64,000 nucleotides of DNA from Yponomeuta sedellus (lineage: Eukaryota; Arthropoda; Insecta; Lepidoptera; Yponomeutidae), in the NCBI GenBank assembly GCA_934045075.1, contig OW203747.1, positions 8,886,357 to 8,950,356 of the forward strand, read 5' to 3'. The position numbers and the translations under genes were made by a program. The notes beneath the pieces are model-generated. The model saw only the letters and a program-made list of their open reading frames with translations. It had not been told where the DNA came from and searched no databases. The first letter of the stretch is position 1. The number at the start of each line of letters is the position of its first letter. Below are positions 25,877 to 41,470 of this stretch, one piece after another.

Positions 25877-26036
25877 AGCAGAAGTAAAACAAAAAAAATC
25901 TCATCTTACATAAAATAAGCAAATGCATGCAATTTGAAAGAAAAACTAAGCTAAAAAATATGTTTGGTACTACGCGACAGTTATGCATTTAATAAATAAT
26001 ATTACAAATACTAAGAGGGGATTGAATTATAGTTAC

Positions 26037-26756
26037 ACTATTTTTATTTTTAATGCACTAACCCGTGCTAAGGAACAAATTTTTTAAAAACCTATTTAGA
26101 GGCTAAAAATTTCACCCATGCCGGGATTCGAACCCGCAACCTCTGGCCATCCGTACCAGCGCTCCACCAATTGAGCCAATGAGCGACTCACGGCATCAGT
26201 GAAATTTCGAACCTCTTTACAATATTCTCCGTATTACGTACAGGCAGCGACATCTGACTTAAGCAAATTGCATTACTTACAGCCCCGACTACCTACTTTG
26301 CAGTTAGGTTTTAACATCGGAACGATATCACTGTACCCACATGATTACACTATTTTTATTTTTAATGCACTAACCCGTGCTAAGGAACAAATTTTTTAAA
26401 AATTTTTTAAATTTTTTAGCCTCTAAATAGGTTTTTTAAAAAATTTGTTCCTTAGCACGGGTTAGTGCATTAAAAATAAAAATAGTGTAATCATGTGGGT
26501 ACAGTGATATCGTTCCGATGTTAAAACCTAACTGCAAAGTAGGTAGTCGGGGCTGTAAGTAATGCAATTTGCTTAAGTCAGATGTCGCTGCCTGTACGTA
26601 ATACGGAGAATATTGTAAAGAGGTTCGAAATTTCACTGATGCCGTGAGTCGCCCATTGGCTCAATTGGTGGAGCGCTGGTACGGATGGCCAGAGGTTGCG
26701 GGTTCGAATCCCGGCATGGGTGAAATTTTTTAGCCTCTAAATAGGTTTTTAAAAAA
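26037..26756. mobile_element. 720-bp palindromic tRNA-like element with TSD
   Basis: Head-to-head full units form an inverted repeat centred at 26417/26418 with arms of about 336 bp (26082-26753). The arms look identical by eye. Flanked by TGAATTATAGTTAC at 26023-26036 and 26757-26770. Confidence 0.92.
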
Positions 26757-27094
26757 TGAATTATAGTTACCAAAGTGGCTGAAGGGAATTTCGGTGCGGT
26801 AGAACGTAAACTTCCATACACGAGTCCGAATCGTACGTACTTGGCCGATGTTTTTTCCTTCCCATTATACTCAAATGTGTCCCGCCGAATGAAAAATGGT
26901 GTTATGATTGGCATCAACGAAGTCTCATTGGCGTTAATAGTGCCACAATGTCATTTACAAAACCTAATGGGTCGGAATTTTTACGGTCATCTAGGCATTA
27001 AATTAATTTACTGATGGTTAATTATCTGCCTATTAATGTCTTGTTGAATATGGGCCAGTTTCTGAACTGAGAATTTCGCTAAGGTAGAATAGAA

Positions 27095-27330
27095 TCGCTG
27101 TTTCGCAAGGCACGTTAAGTCGTTGCTGCCGGGTGTCATGCAATGGCAGTAGTTAAGCCATGTCAGAGGCCTTATGGGCGGCTTGGTAACTTCTGACAGT
27201 AAGACCCGCCACTGTCTCACAATCCTCCACCAACCCGGACTTGGCCCCCGTGGTGGAGTATGGCCTAACCTTCCTGCTATGCAAGAAGAGACCCGTGCCC
27301 CAGTAGTGGGGACATTCAAGGGTTGATATC
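27095..27330 (+). mobile_element. 5'-truncated 5S-derived SINE
   Basis: Begins at GCAAGGCACGTTAAG and runs to GGACATTCAAGGGTTGATAT. A second 3' piece lies at 27497-27605. Confidence 0.7.
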
Positions 27331-27774
27331 GATGATGTTCATTTTATCCAAAGATGCTTCGCATAAAAGAATTGGTTTTTGTCCATTGGCGACGCTACTT
27401 ATCACCGCGAAGCGCCTTAATATCAAACCGCGTGATTGAATGCACGTCGCCTTATATGCGCTCCGAATTTTAAACATTTGATGATAGTTGTTTAGAGTTC
27501 CACCAACCCGCGCTTGGCCCCCGTGGTGGAGTATGGCCTAACTTTCCTGCGATGCAGTAAGAGACCCGTGCCCCAGCAGTGGGGACATACAAGGGTTGAT
27601 ATCGAATTAAGAGTTTAGTTAAGCCAAAATTTAAATACCCAAAAAAGTTATCTAGACTATCTAAAGTATTTCTTTAACTTATCTAAAGTATTTCTAAAGT
27701 AGTGATATATGAAGTGGGTACTACCTACTTTATTTATGCAAATATTACGTTAACATATAAAATGTTAATGTTAT

Positions 27775-28245
27775 TACACTATTCTTATTTTTAATGCACT
27801 AACCCCTGCTAAGGAACAAATTTAAAAACCTATTTAGAGGCTAAAAATTTCACCCATGCCGGGATTCGAACCCGCAACCTCTGGCTATCCGTACCAGCGC
27901 TCTACCAATTGAGCCAATGGGCGACTCACGGCATCAATGAAATTTCGAACCTCTTTACAATATTCTCTGTATTACGTACATGCAGCGACATCTGACTTAA
28001 GCAAATTGCATTACTTACAGCCCCGACTACCTACTTTGCAGTTAGGTTTAACATCGGAACGATATCACTGTACCCACAGTGATATCGTTCCGTAATACAG
28101 AGAATATTGTAAAGAGGTTCGAAATTTCACTGATGCCGTGAGTCGCCCATTGGCTCAATTGGTAGAGCGCTGGTACGGATAGCCAGAGGTTGCGCGTTCG
28201 AATCCCGGCATGGGTGAAATTTTTAGCCTTTAAATAGGTTTTTAA
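27775..28245. mobile_element. Asymmetric palindromic tRNA-like element with TSD
   Basis: A near-full unit in one direction meets a shorter inverted unit at CACTGTACCCACAGTG. Flanked by AAATGTTAATGTTAT at 27760-27774 and 28246-28260 (15 bp). Confidence 0.88.
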
Positions 28246-28559
28246 AAATGTTAATGTTATGTCTGGGTGAAACTTTAAATTTAAAATTTCAATTTAAAAA
28301 ATTGTACAAACAAAAAATTTTGTATCTTTTTATTTTGCACTCAGCGACTCTGTAATTAAGTTTTTATCCCTTAACTTAAAGTTCCAAGGCTTTTGCTGAA
28401 AATCAGCGTCGGCAGTGGAGCATGTTCCCTGGCGACTTTAAGCTGAGCACAAGGCCTTTTTGCCAAATTTAGTTCTTAAGACATTTTCTCAGTTATTGTA
28501 CCTACCTTGTTTATTTATTTTTTTGTTGGCAATAAAAACATTTCACTTTCACTTTATTT

Positions 28560-28860
28560 CTTTAAGTAACCTATAGACGTCCCACTGCAGGGCACATCCC
28601 TTCTCTTACAGAGAGAGAGCACGGGCTTTCTTGCCACGCGTGCCCACCGCGGATTGGCAATGTCAAGCGCTGAGATATATAAATACTCACATATAACACA
28701 ATACTCACACTTTAGACACTCTGGTTTCCTCACGATGTTTTCCTTCTCAATTTCTCAATTAGCGAGTGGTATTGCTACTATAAATGCACATAACTTGAAA
28801 AACAAAGTGATTGGTACATGCCTTCACTGGGAATCGAACCCGGTAAAAGTAATTACCTAG
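28560..28860 (-). mobile_element. tRNA-headed SINE copy, degraded
   Basis: Runs from TCCCACTGCAGGGCACATCC through CTCACGATGTTTTCCTTCTC to CACTGGGAATCGAACCCGG, the reversed B box. Other copies or scraps of this family lie at 1850-1995, 44765-44905, 45845-45975, 47395-47585, 51060-51225, 54000-54080 and 54690-54830. Confidence 0.5.
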
Positions 28861-28861
28861 T

Positions 28862-29208
28862 ATTGTATCCCCACTGCTGGGGCATGGGTCTCTTCTTGCA
28901 TCGCAGGAAGGTAAAGCCATACTCCACCACGGGGGCCAAGTCCGGGTTTGTGAAGGATTGTAAGACAGTGGCGGGCCTTACTGTCAGAAGTTATCAAGCC
29001 GCCCATAAGGCCTCTGACATGGCTTAACGACTGCCATTACATGACAGCCGGCACCAACGGCTTAGCGTGCCTTTCGAAGCACGGAAGCGCTCGGAAAAAA
29101 TGCCACTAGCGGCAGTCACGGGACGGTCACCCATCCTGCACTTGACCGCGACTATTGTTGCTTAACTTCCAATCACTCGGTTCGGCTAAGCCACGAGCGC
29201 TACGTAGT
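28862..29208 (-). mobile_element. 5S-derived SINE, near full length
   Basis: Complete reverse copy from TATCCCCACTGCTGGGGCAT to CACGAGCGCTACGTAG. Confidence 0.75.
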
Positions 29209-29387
29209 GGTATTAAAGTAAATTACGTACAATAACGCAAATTGCATGAAGATACACGAGATAATTATATGGAGTGAACATGACTATAATTGGTAGGTAT
29301 AATTGCGGTTTTAACATGAATCCTGTATCGATTGTTTAATTCATTTTGTTTTCATGTCATATAATTTTTTTTAGAGAGTGTATGTCC

Positions 29388-29585
29388 CAATCACACTTAA
29401 TATTATAAAGGCGAAAGTTTGTTAGTGCGTATGTTTGTTACTTCTTCACGTCTAAACGGCTGGAGCTATTTTGATAAAAGTTGGTACGGAGTTAGCTGAC
29501 ACCCTGGCTTAACACATAGGCTACGTTTTACTGCGGGAAAATATCTTATTCCCACGGGAACACCGCGAGGCATAGCTAGTGTAAA
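29388..29585. mobile_element. LINE/MITE end with AATATTATAAAGGCGAAAGT
   Basis: Contains TAATATTATAAAGGCGAAAG, TCTAAACGGCTGGAGCTATT and CACCGCGAGGCATAGCTAGT, a widespread insect repeat end. A related end (reversed words) borders the 4.2-kb array at 37150-37223. Confidence 0.5.
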
Positions 29586-29602
29586 AATAATAACGATTAT
29601 AA

Positions 29603-30050
29603 ACCTATTTAGAGGCTAAAAATTTCACCCATGCCGGGATTCGAACCCGCAACCTCTGGCTATCCGTGCCAGCGCTCTACCAATGAACTGTCGACAGCTA
29701 AAGTCTCAGATTTGAAAGAGATAGTCAAATTAGTGCCAAACGATGCCAAATCATTTGTGGGTTTTCAAAAAATGTCAGTGTTGGAAATTTTGAAGATGAT
29801 GTTGAAGGGTTTGGGAGAGATGTTGATTTCAATTTGAGCCAATGGGCGACTCACCGGCATCAGTGAAACTTCGAACCTTTTCACACTATTCTCTGTATTA
29901 CGTACAGGCAGCGACATCTGACTTAAGCAAATTGCATCACTTACAGCCCCGACTACCTACTTTGCAGTTAGGTTTTACATCGGAACGATATCACGGTACC
30001 TTATCACCTTAGCATGGGTTAGTGCATTAAAAATAATATAATCATGTGGG
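29603..30050 (-). mobile_element. tRNA-like repeat broken by a 150-bp insert
   Basis: A unit from AAACCTATTTAGAGG to CATGTGGGTACAGTG. It is interrupted inside the tRNA-like core by about 29685-29834, which is unlike anything else in the window and open for 50 codons on the plus strand. Confidence 0.7.
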
Positions 30051-30231
30051 TACAGTGATTTGACGAAGTTATGCGAAAACATAGTCAAAAAAAAAGTAGT
30101 ATACGCGTCGAATTGATAACCTCCTCCTTTTTTTAAGTCGGCTAAAAATGTCCTTTATGATTTTTTTCATTCACACAGCGTCCAGTGGCACCTTCACTCA
30201 CACTAGATGGGTGAAGGTACTGGGAGCCTAA

Positions 30232-30768
30232 AAGCCTGCGCAGACGAGGGACTATCCCCCGGGTACTTTTTTGTCCGTCGATATATATCTCTTATAAATT
30301 GTATCGAACAACGCATACGAAGGACTAAAAGTACCCCGTGTAACGTTGTAATTACGTCACTATGAAGCATCTACACTTTCGAGCGCAACTATCCGTAACC
30401 ATTAGGTAATCCCTAAGAACCGGTCGCCCCACTCTGCGCGTGCGCTGCGCTGCTTCTGAGCAGAGCAATCCACGTCGGGACACCCGTACAAAAAGTCCCT
30501 CAAGTTACCGAGGACATCAAGAGACCGGAGTGGACAAAAGTTCGATGTTTTCTTTCAAAACGCATTTTCTTTTTCAACTTCACGTAAATTACAACACAAT
30601 GTTATCTCATAATATTTGCTGCCATAGCGTACGCTTCACTCAATTTCCGGGGAACAAATGACCGCACTCCGTAGGGGTTGAGTCCGCGATAAGTACTCGG
30701 AGGACATTTTTTGCGATTCAGTGACTTTTTTCCTAAGCGACATAAGTCCCTCGTCTGCGCAGGGCTTC
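30232..30768. mobile_element. TIR element, CCTGCGCAGACGAGGGACT ends
   Basis: AGCCTGCGCAGACGAGGGAC at the left and GTCCCTCGTCTGCGCAGGGCT (19 bp shared) at the right, about 537 bp. No transposase ORF, so it is a MITE. Related partial copy at 21668-21890. Confidence 0.75.
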
Positions 30769-30773
30769 AGACG

Positions 30774-30982
30774 GAGTTTACACGTTCAGTCTGGCATCAG
30801 TCAATTCCATCAGTCTGGTTAGACTGACGGCAGAGTGATTGTCTAATCAGTGGACTGATGGACCAGACTGAGGGATATTCGAATATTTTGATGCTTCACC
30901 AGTCTGGCATCAATTCGAGCTTGATCAAGGTCACGGACTGAACTGATGCAAGACTGAACGTGCTAACTCCGTCTTAGACATC
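30774..30982. mobile_element. MITE with about 32-bp TIRs
   Basis: Left end AGACGGAGTTTACACGTTCA..., right end complementary (...TGAACGTGCTAACTCCGTCT). CAGTCTGG words repeat inside. It sits directly beside the previous element. Confidence 0.75.
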
Positions 30983-30984
30983 GT

Positions 30985-31488
30985 TTTTTAGCATACCACC
31001 CTGACCATATTGTCGGCCTAGCCCACAGGAAAAACAGACAAAAAAAAATACAAGCGAAGCCAACCAATCTCCGGATTCCCCACGATGTTTTTCTTCACGA
31101 TTAGCGTAAACAAAGGCACAATGTAAATTTAAATAACTTAATCTACCAGAGGGCGAAAACCACGAAAGACTTATCTGCCGCTGTTATCGCTCGGTTAGGT
31201 AACATGAGAGGTATATTTTTTTATCCCTAAATACATAAATAGATTTTAGTATATTTTTATATTGCTGAGGCTTTTTCTGTATACTTTCTAAGATTTCTGT
31301 TGATAAATCATTAGGTAACTGAGGCAGAATATACTGGCAAGTCCGCTTACCAAAGTGGTTAATATCATTTGGTAGGATATAATGTAGCAAGTAAGCTAAA
31401 GAGCGCATAATAATATCATATTAATTGAATTTTAATTTTACCACAAACACTTACGATTAAAAGAGGAATAAACAAAACATCGGCCAAT
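30985..31488. other. Intergenic stretch, nothing recognised
   Basis: AT-rich. A minus-strand reading frame of 74 codons at 31184-31408 resembles no family I know. Confidence 0.3.
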
Positions 31489-31490
31489 TA

Positions 31491-31824
31491 ATGAAGCGCT
31501 CGTGGCCTAGTCGGTCCGAGTGATTGGAATCAATCACTTGAGTTAAGCAACACGCGGTCAGGTGCAGGATGGGTAACCGTGCCGTGACTACCGCTGGTGG
31601 TGTTTTTTCCGAGCGCTTCCGTACTTCGCACAAGGCACGTTAACCCATGTCAGAGCCCTTATGGCTTGATAACGGCTGCGGCTTCTGACTGTAAAGTCCG
31701 CCACTGTCTTGCAATTCTCCACCAACCCGAACTTGGCCCCGTCGTGGAGTATGGCCTAACCTTCGCGCAATGCAGGCAAAGACCCGTGCCCCAGCAGTAG
31801 GGACATACAAGGGTTGATATCGAA
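31491..31824 (+). mobile_element. 5S-derived SINE, near full length
   Basis: Starts GAAGCGCTCGTGGCCTAGTC, whose TGGCCTAGTCGG also fits a tRNA A-box consensus. The 5S-like block follows. Ends ACATACAAGGGTTGATATCG. Confidence 0.75.
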
Positions 31825-31974
31825 ACAAATAATATTGAGACGTAGTTAAGATAAGAATATTCTATTGGGTTCCAGTCGGTAGCAGGCAGTTCACTTTAGT
31901 CCTTGTTATATCTTAAGACGGTTTTGCTAAGTATGCCTATTAGCTTGCTATCAGTAATCGTGAAACAGTACAGT

Positions 31975-32245
31975 CTGTTAGCTTTTAGAATATACCTCGG
32001 CAACTATCGGATAGAATCGGATATATTCGTGTTATAGAAATATCGGAACTAATATCATTGAATTCTAATATGACACCATTGAATTTGAAATTCAATGATG
32101 ACACTTAATTTCGAAATAACTTATCGAAATAGTGAAGAAATTTTTTGTACAGAGCAGGTAGTGGTATTACACTCGTGTGCTTACGGCGAAAACCGAAGCC
32201 TACTCTAGAGGCCGAGGTATATTCTCCGACCTAACAGAATGTAAC
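31975..32245. mobile_element. Tc1-like MITE (CTGTTAGCTTTTAG family)
   Basis: Left TIR CAGTCTGTTAGCTTTTAGAA. The right end is degraded (GGTATATTCTCCGACCTAAC). It contains a small internal duplication around CATTGAATT. Confidence 0.65.
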
Positions 32246-32399
32246 CAAATTCAGGTCCGCGAGGTCATTGTTTATCACAGCTGTTTTTATGAGCCGGTTT
32301 TCACGGTTAGGTGCATCGGTGTTCCATATAAAAATGTGGCCGGACTTTGCATGATTTTAGTAAAACTGTTATTTGGCATAGCGATTCTTGTGTACTGAA

Positions 32400-32695
32400 T
32401 TACTGATTGATACCGCTCTCTGCTGTGTGGTGTCGGGCTGGAGAATCTGCTGCGTGGTGCTTGGAGAATAGCACCAACCCAATTCTTTCCGCGGTTGTAA
32501 AAGGCGACTAAGGAACATAAACCGGGGGGTGGGCAGCAGCGCCCCGAGCAGTACAATTCCACCGAACTGCGATCCCCAACCCGCATGCCCAGCGTGGGTA
32601 TTATGGGCATTACCCCCTATGATAGCACAACGTGGCGCTCTTAGGGGAGGGCTATGTCCAGCAGCGGACTAGTATAGCCTGACGATGACGATGAC
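32400..32695 (+). mobile_element. LINE 3' UTR fragment
   Basis: GTGTGGTGTCGGGCTGGAGA, CCCAATTCTTTCCGCGG, CCCGCATGCCCAGCGTGGG and ATGTCCAGCAGCGGACTAGT, then a GACGATGACGATGA tail. The reversed copy at 63440-63690 matches it. Confidence 0.65.
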
Positions 32696-32727
32696 CGCTC
32701 TCAAAGCGATTTCCTCTTAGCACGTTT

Positions 32728-32915
32728 ATTCGATATCAACCCTTGTATGTCCCCACTGTTGAGGTACGGGTCTCTTCCTGTATCGCAGGAAGATTAGGCC
32801 ATACTCCACCACGGGGGCCAAGTCCGGGTTGGTGGAGGATTGTAAGACAGTGGCGGGCCTTACTGTCAGAAGTTATCCAGCCGCCCGTACGGCCTCTGAA
32901 ATGACTTACCGACAG
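32728..32915 (-). mobile_element. Partial 5S-derived SINE
   Basis: 3' half only, from ATATCAACCCTTGTATGTCC to CGTACGGCCTCTGAAATGAC. Confidence 0.65.
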
Positions 32916-32919
32916 CACG

Positions 32920-33438
32920 TTTATTAATTGTATTAAATTACTAATACCATAGTTTCTACCTATTTATTCAGGCATAAACTCTATCCAGTGAGTAAGAACA
33001 AAAAAATGATTTTAGTCATAACCCTAAAAAAATTGCTGTTGCTTGCGACTGTAAGCTTTCGATTTCTCTATTGAATTGTACCTCTCCAAAGCGCGCTTAA
33101 AATGCATAAAAATAAAGAAAATGTAAACTTGGCCTAAGTACAGTCGACAGCACGTCAACTTATACATACGGGCACTTAATGAGTTACGTCACGTTAGAAT
33201 TTGCAACAACACTGTATAGCTTGACCTGCAGTCGACTGAACCTCGTCCCCACCAATCAGGCTTAACATACATACACAGGGTGAATTTTTGAGACGGGCCA
33301 GTAAGGGCAGACACCTTAACCGTTACAGTTACAGGAAAATCTTTTTAGGATATCTTAAAAATGTTTATACATTTTTTAAAATGTGTCACAGTGTTTATTA
33401 TGGACCTACTCCGAATTGACTTCACTGACTTTTGTGAT
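32920..33438. other. Intergenic stretch, nothing recognised
   Basis: No exon or repeat family that I can name. Confidence 0.3.
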
Positions 33439-33566
33439 TTTTTTTTATTTCATAGGTCTGAGTAAAAGTAGTTGGCTTATTAATATGGTAAAACAACGTT
33501 GCAGGGTCGTCCAGTCTAATAAATAAAAATTTCGTGTCACAGTGTTTAACATTAACAACACATTTA

Positions 33567-34617
33567 AAAACCTATATAGAGGCTAAAAATTTCACCCATG
33601 CCGGGATTCGAACCCGCAACCTCTGGCTATCCGTACCAGCGCTCTACCAATTGAGCCAATGGGCGACTCACGACATCAGTGAAATTTCGAACCTCTTTAC
33701 AATATTCTCTGTATTACGTACAGGCAGCGACATCTGACTTAAGCAAATTGCATTACTTACAGCCCCGACTACCTACTTTGCAGTTAGGTTTTAACATCGG
33801 AACGATATCACTGTACCCACATGATTACACTATTTTTATTTTTAATGCACTAACCCGTGCTAAGGAACAAATTTAAAAACCTATTTAGAGGCTAAAAATT
33901 TCACCCATGCCGGGATTCGAACCCGCAACCTCTGGCTATCCGTACCAGCGCTCTACCAATTGAGCCAATGGGCGACTCACGACATCAGTGAAATTTCGAA
34001 CCTCTTTACAATATTCTCTGTATTACGTACAGGCAGCGACATCTGACTTAAGCAAATTGCATTACTTACAGCCCCGACTACCTACTTTGCAGTTAGGTTT
34101 TAACATCGGAACGATATCACTGTACCCACATGATTACACTATTTTTATTTTTAATGCACTAACCCGTGCTAAGGAACAAATTTAAAAACCTATTTAGAGG
34201 CTAAAAATTTCACCCATGCCGGGATTCGAACCCGCAACCTCTGGCTATCCGTACCAGCGCTCTACCAATTGAGCCAATGGGCGACTCACGACATCAGTGA
34301 AATTTCGAACCTCTTTACAATATTCTCTGTATTACGTACAGGCAGCGACATCTGACTTAAGCAAATTGCATTACTTACAGCCCCGACTACCTACTTTGCA
34401 GTTAGGTTTTAACATCGGAACGATATCACTGTACCCACATGATTACACTATTTTTATTTTTAATGCACTAACCCGTGCTAAGGAACAAATTTAAAAACCT
34501 ATTTAGAGGCTAAAATTTTCACCCATGCCGGGATTCGAACCCGGCATGGTAGGTAATAATAGGTTTTTAAATTTGTTCCTTAGCACGGGTTAGTGCATTA
34601 AAAATAAAAATAGTGTA
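33567..34617 (-). mobile_element. Multimer of the 309-bp tRNA-like unit, with TSD
   Basis: Three tandem units at exactly 309-bp spacing plus a partial fourth that turns back on itself (GGGATTCGAACCCGGCATGG). The whole block is enclosed by ATTAACAACACATTTA at 33551-33566 and 34618-34633 (16 bp). Each unit has an A box (TGGCTCAATTGGTAGAGCG) and B box (GGTTCGAATCC) on the minus strand. Confidence 0.93.
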
Positions 34618-34633
34618 ATTAACAACACATTTA

Positions 34634-34835
34634 ATTTTTTTTTGTGTACATACAGTAACATACATTGCTTCAGGCCCCACACTAGGATACCCTGTGTCGT
34701 GGGAACCAGAAACAACGACATCACAAACATGTAAACATCCAAGACCAGGGTTTTTTTTTGTTTCCAGCCGGGATTCGAGCCCGGGACCTCTTGCATGGTA
34801 GGTAAATGCGCTACCGCTACGCCAGAGGTTTGTTA
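34634..34835 (-). mobile_element. tRNA-derived SINE (GTGGCGTAACGG family)
   Basis: Reverse copy with B box GGGATTCGAGCCCGGGACC. Its 3' end abuts the multimer's right target duplication. Its duplicate is at 36497-36698. Confidence 0.7.
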
Positions 34836-35429
34836 ACGAACTCCTCCAAAACGGCTTCACAGATTTTCATTATTTTATTTTTATTTATGTTATTAAGTTT
34901 ACAAAACAGAATACAGTGGTTACAAATTCAACTTAAAAATTCATAAACTGTTTGTGTTTTGGACTGCAGTCCAAGGTATGTGAACATAATTATAGAGGTT
35001 TTCCAAATTGAAAGCGGGATATGCAGTAATAACTTAATCTAGAACATTAAAAAGTTTAACGTAAATTAATTACATCACAAATAACTTTAATCAATCATTC
35101 AATTATTGTGTGAAGCGTTGGATGAAGACGAGTTACAAATTATAGAGCCAATATTTTTTTTGTGTATCGTAGGTCCGGAATAGGTCGAAGGCCCCGCGGT
35201 TCATTACGTAAAATAATCGTTTTTTCCATGGAGATAAGATATTTTCGCGCAGTAAAACATAGCCTATGTGTTAATCCAGGGTGTGAGCTAACTGCATACC
35301 ATTTTTTTTATTTCATAGGTCTGAGTAAAAGTAGTTGGCTTATTAATATGGTAAAACAACGTTGCAGGGTCGTCCAGTCTAATAAATAAAAATTTCGTGT
35401 CACAGTGTTTAACAATAACAACACATTTA

Positions 35430-36480
35430 AAAACCTATATAGAGGCTAAAAATTTCACCCATGCCGGGATTCGAACCCGCAACCTCTGGCTATCCGTACC
35501 AGCGCTCTACCAATTGAGCCAATGGGCGACTCACGACATCAGTGAAATTTCGAACCTCTTTACAATATTCTCTGTATTACGTACAGGCAGCGACATCTGA
35601 CTTAAGCAAATTGCATTACTTACAGCCCCGACTACCTACTTTGCAGTTAGGTTTTAACATCGGAACGATATCACTGTACCCACATGATTACACTATTTTT
35701 ATTTTTAATGCACTAACCCGTGCTAAGGAACAAATTTAAAAACCTATTTAGAGGCTAAAAATTTCACCCATGCCGGGATTCGAACCCGCAACCTCTGGCT
35801 ATCCGTACCAGCGCTCTACAAATTGAGCCAATGGGCGACTCACGACATCAGTGAAATTTCGAACCTCTTTACAATATTCTCTGTATTACGTACAGGCAGC
35901 GACATCTGACTTAAGCAAATTGCATTACTTACAGCCCCGACTACCTACTTTGCAGTTAGGTTTTAACATCGGAACGATATCACTGTACCCACATGATTAC
36001 ACTATTTTTATTTTTAATGCACTAACCCGTGCTAAGGAACAAATTTAAAAACCTATTTAGAGGCTAAAAATTTCACCCATGCCGGGATTCGAACCCGCAA
36101 CCTCTGGCTATCCGTACCAGCGCTCTACCAATTGAGCCAATGGGCGACTCACGACATCAGTGAAATTTCGAACCTCTTTACAATATTCTCTGTATTACGT
36201 ACAGGCAGCGACATCTGACTTAAGCAAATTGCATTACTTACAGCCCCGACTACCTACTTTGCAGTTAGGTTTTAACATCGGAACGATATCACTGTACCCA
36301 CATGATTACACTATTTTTATTTTTAATGCACTAACCCGTGCTAAGGAACAAATTTAAAAACCTATTTAGAGGCTAAAATTTTCACCCATGCCGGGATTCG
36401 AACCCGGCATGGTAGGTAATAATAGGTTTTTAAATTTGTTCCTTAGCACGGGTTAGTGCATTAAAAATAAAAATAGTGTA
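35430..36480 (-). mobile_element. Second copy of the 309-bp multimer
   Basis: Copied together with its flanks by the 1863-bp duplication, so it is not an independent insertion. The right flank reads ATTAACAACACTTTTA and the left AATAACAACACATTTA. Confidence 0.9.
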
Positions 36481-36496
36481 ATTAACAACACTTTTA

Positions 36497-36698
36497 AATT
36501 TTTTTTGTGTACATACAGTAACATACATTGCTTCAGGCCCCACACTAGGATACCCTGTGTCGTGGGAACCAGAAACAACGACATCACAAACATGTAAACA
36601 TCCAAGACCAGGGTTTTTTTTTGTTTCCAGCCGGGATTCGAGCCCGGGACCTCTTGCATGGTAGGTAAATGCGCTACCGCTACGCCAGAGGTTTGTTA
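36497..36698 (-). mobile_element. Duplicated tRNA-derived SINE
   Basis: Second copy of 34634-34835 within the tandem duplication. Confidence 0.7.
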
Positions 36699-37223
36699 AC
36701 GAACTCCTCCAAAACGGCTTCACAGATTTTCATTATTTTATTTTTATTTATGTTATTAAGTTTACAAAACAGAATACAGTGGTTACAAATTCAACTTAAA
36801 AATTCATAAACTGTTTGTGTTTTGGACTGCAGTCCAAGGTATGTGAACATAATTATAGAGGTTTTCCAAATTGAAAGCGGGATATGCAGTAATAACTTAA
36901 TCTAGAACATTAAAAAGTTTAACGTAAATTAATTACATCACAAATAACTTTAATCAATCATTCAATTATTGTGTGAAGCGTTGGATGAAGACGAGTTACA
37001 AATTATAGAGCCAATATTTTTTTTGTGTATCGTAGGTCCGGAATAGGTCGAAGGCCCCGCGGTTCATTACGTAAAATAATCGTTTTTTCCATGGAGATAA
37101 GATATTTTCGCGCAGTAAAACATAGCCTATGTGTTAATCCAGGGTGTGAGCTAACTGCATACCAAATTTTATAAAAATCGCTCCAGCCGTTTAGACACTG
37201 AGATAATAAAACTTTCGCAATTA

Positions 37224-41441
<4,218 letters not shown>

Positions 41442-41470
41442 TTCATGGACATATTACACAGTGCGAAACG

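Larger units (their letters stand above)
33439..37164. repeat. 1863-bp tandem duplication (two copies)
   Basis: 33439-35301 and 35302-37164 are near-identical, with only a handful of differences by eye. Examples are CATTAACA versus CAATAACA, and one base in a tRNA-like core near 35820. Each copy contains the same multimeric insertion, a SINE and a LINE-like end. The second copy continues into the AAAC/AAAT array. Confidence 0.9.

Noticed and set aside
26640..26725. Possible functional tRNA genes in the tRNA-like cores
   Set aside because: A and B boxes and stems are visible, but the anticodon loop lacks the usual T at position 33, copies vary, and each lies inside a mobile repeat unit.
31184..31408. 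74-codon minus-strand ORF as a gene
   Set aside because: No recognisable domain, splice partners or paralog; length is within chance for AT-rich DNA.
33580..36380. Repeated regular units with spacers, CRISPR-like at first sight
   Set aside because: The units are 309 bp and contiguous, without short unique spacers; the DNA is eukaryotic and the repeats are tRNA-like elements.
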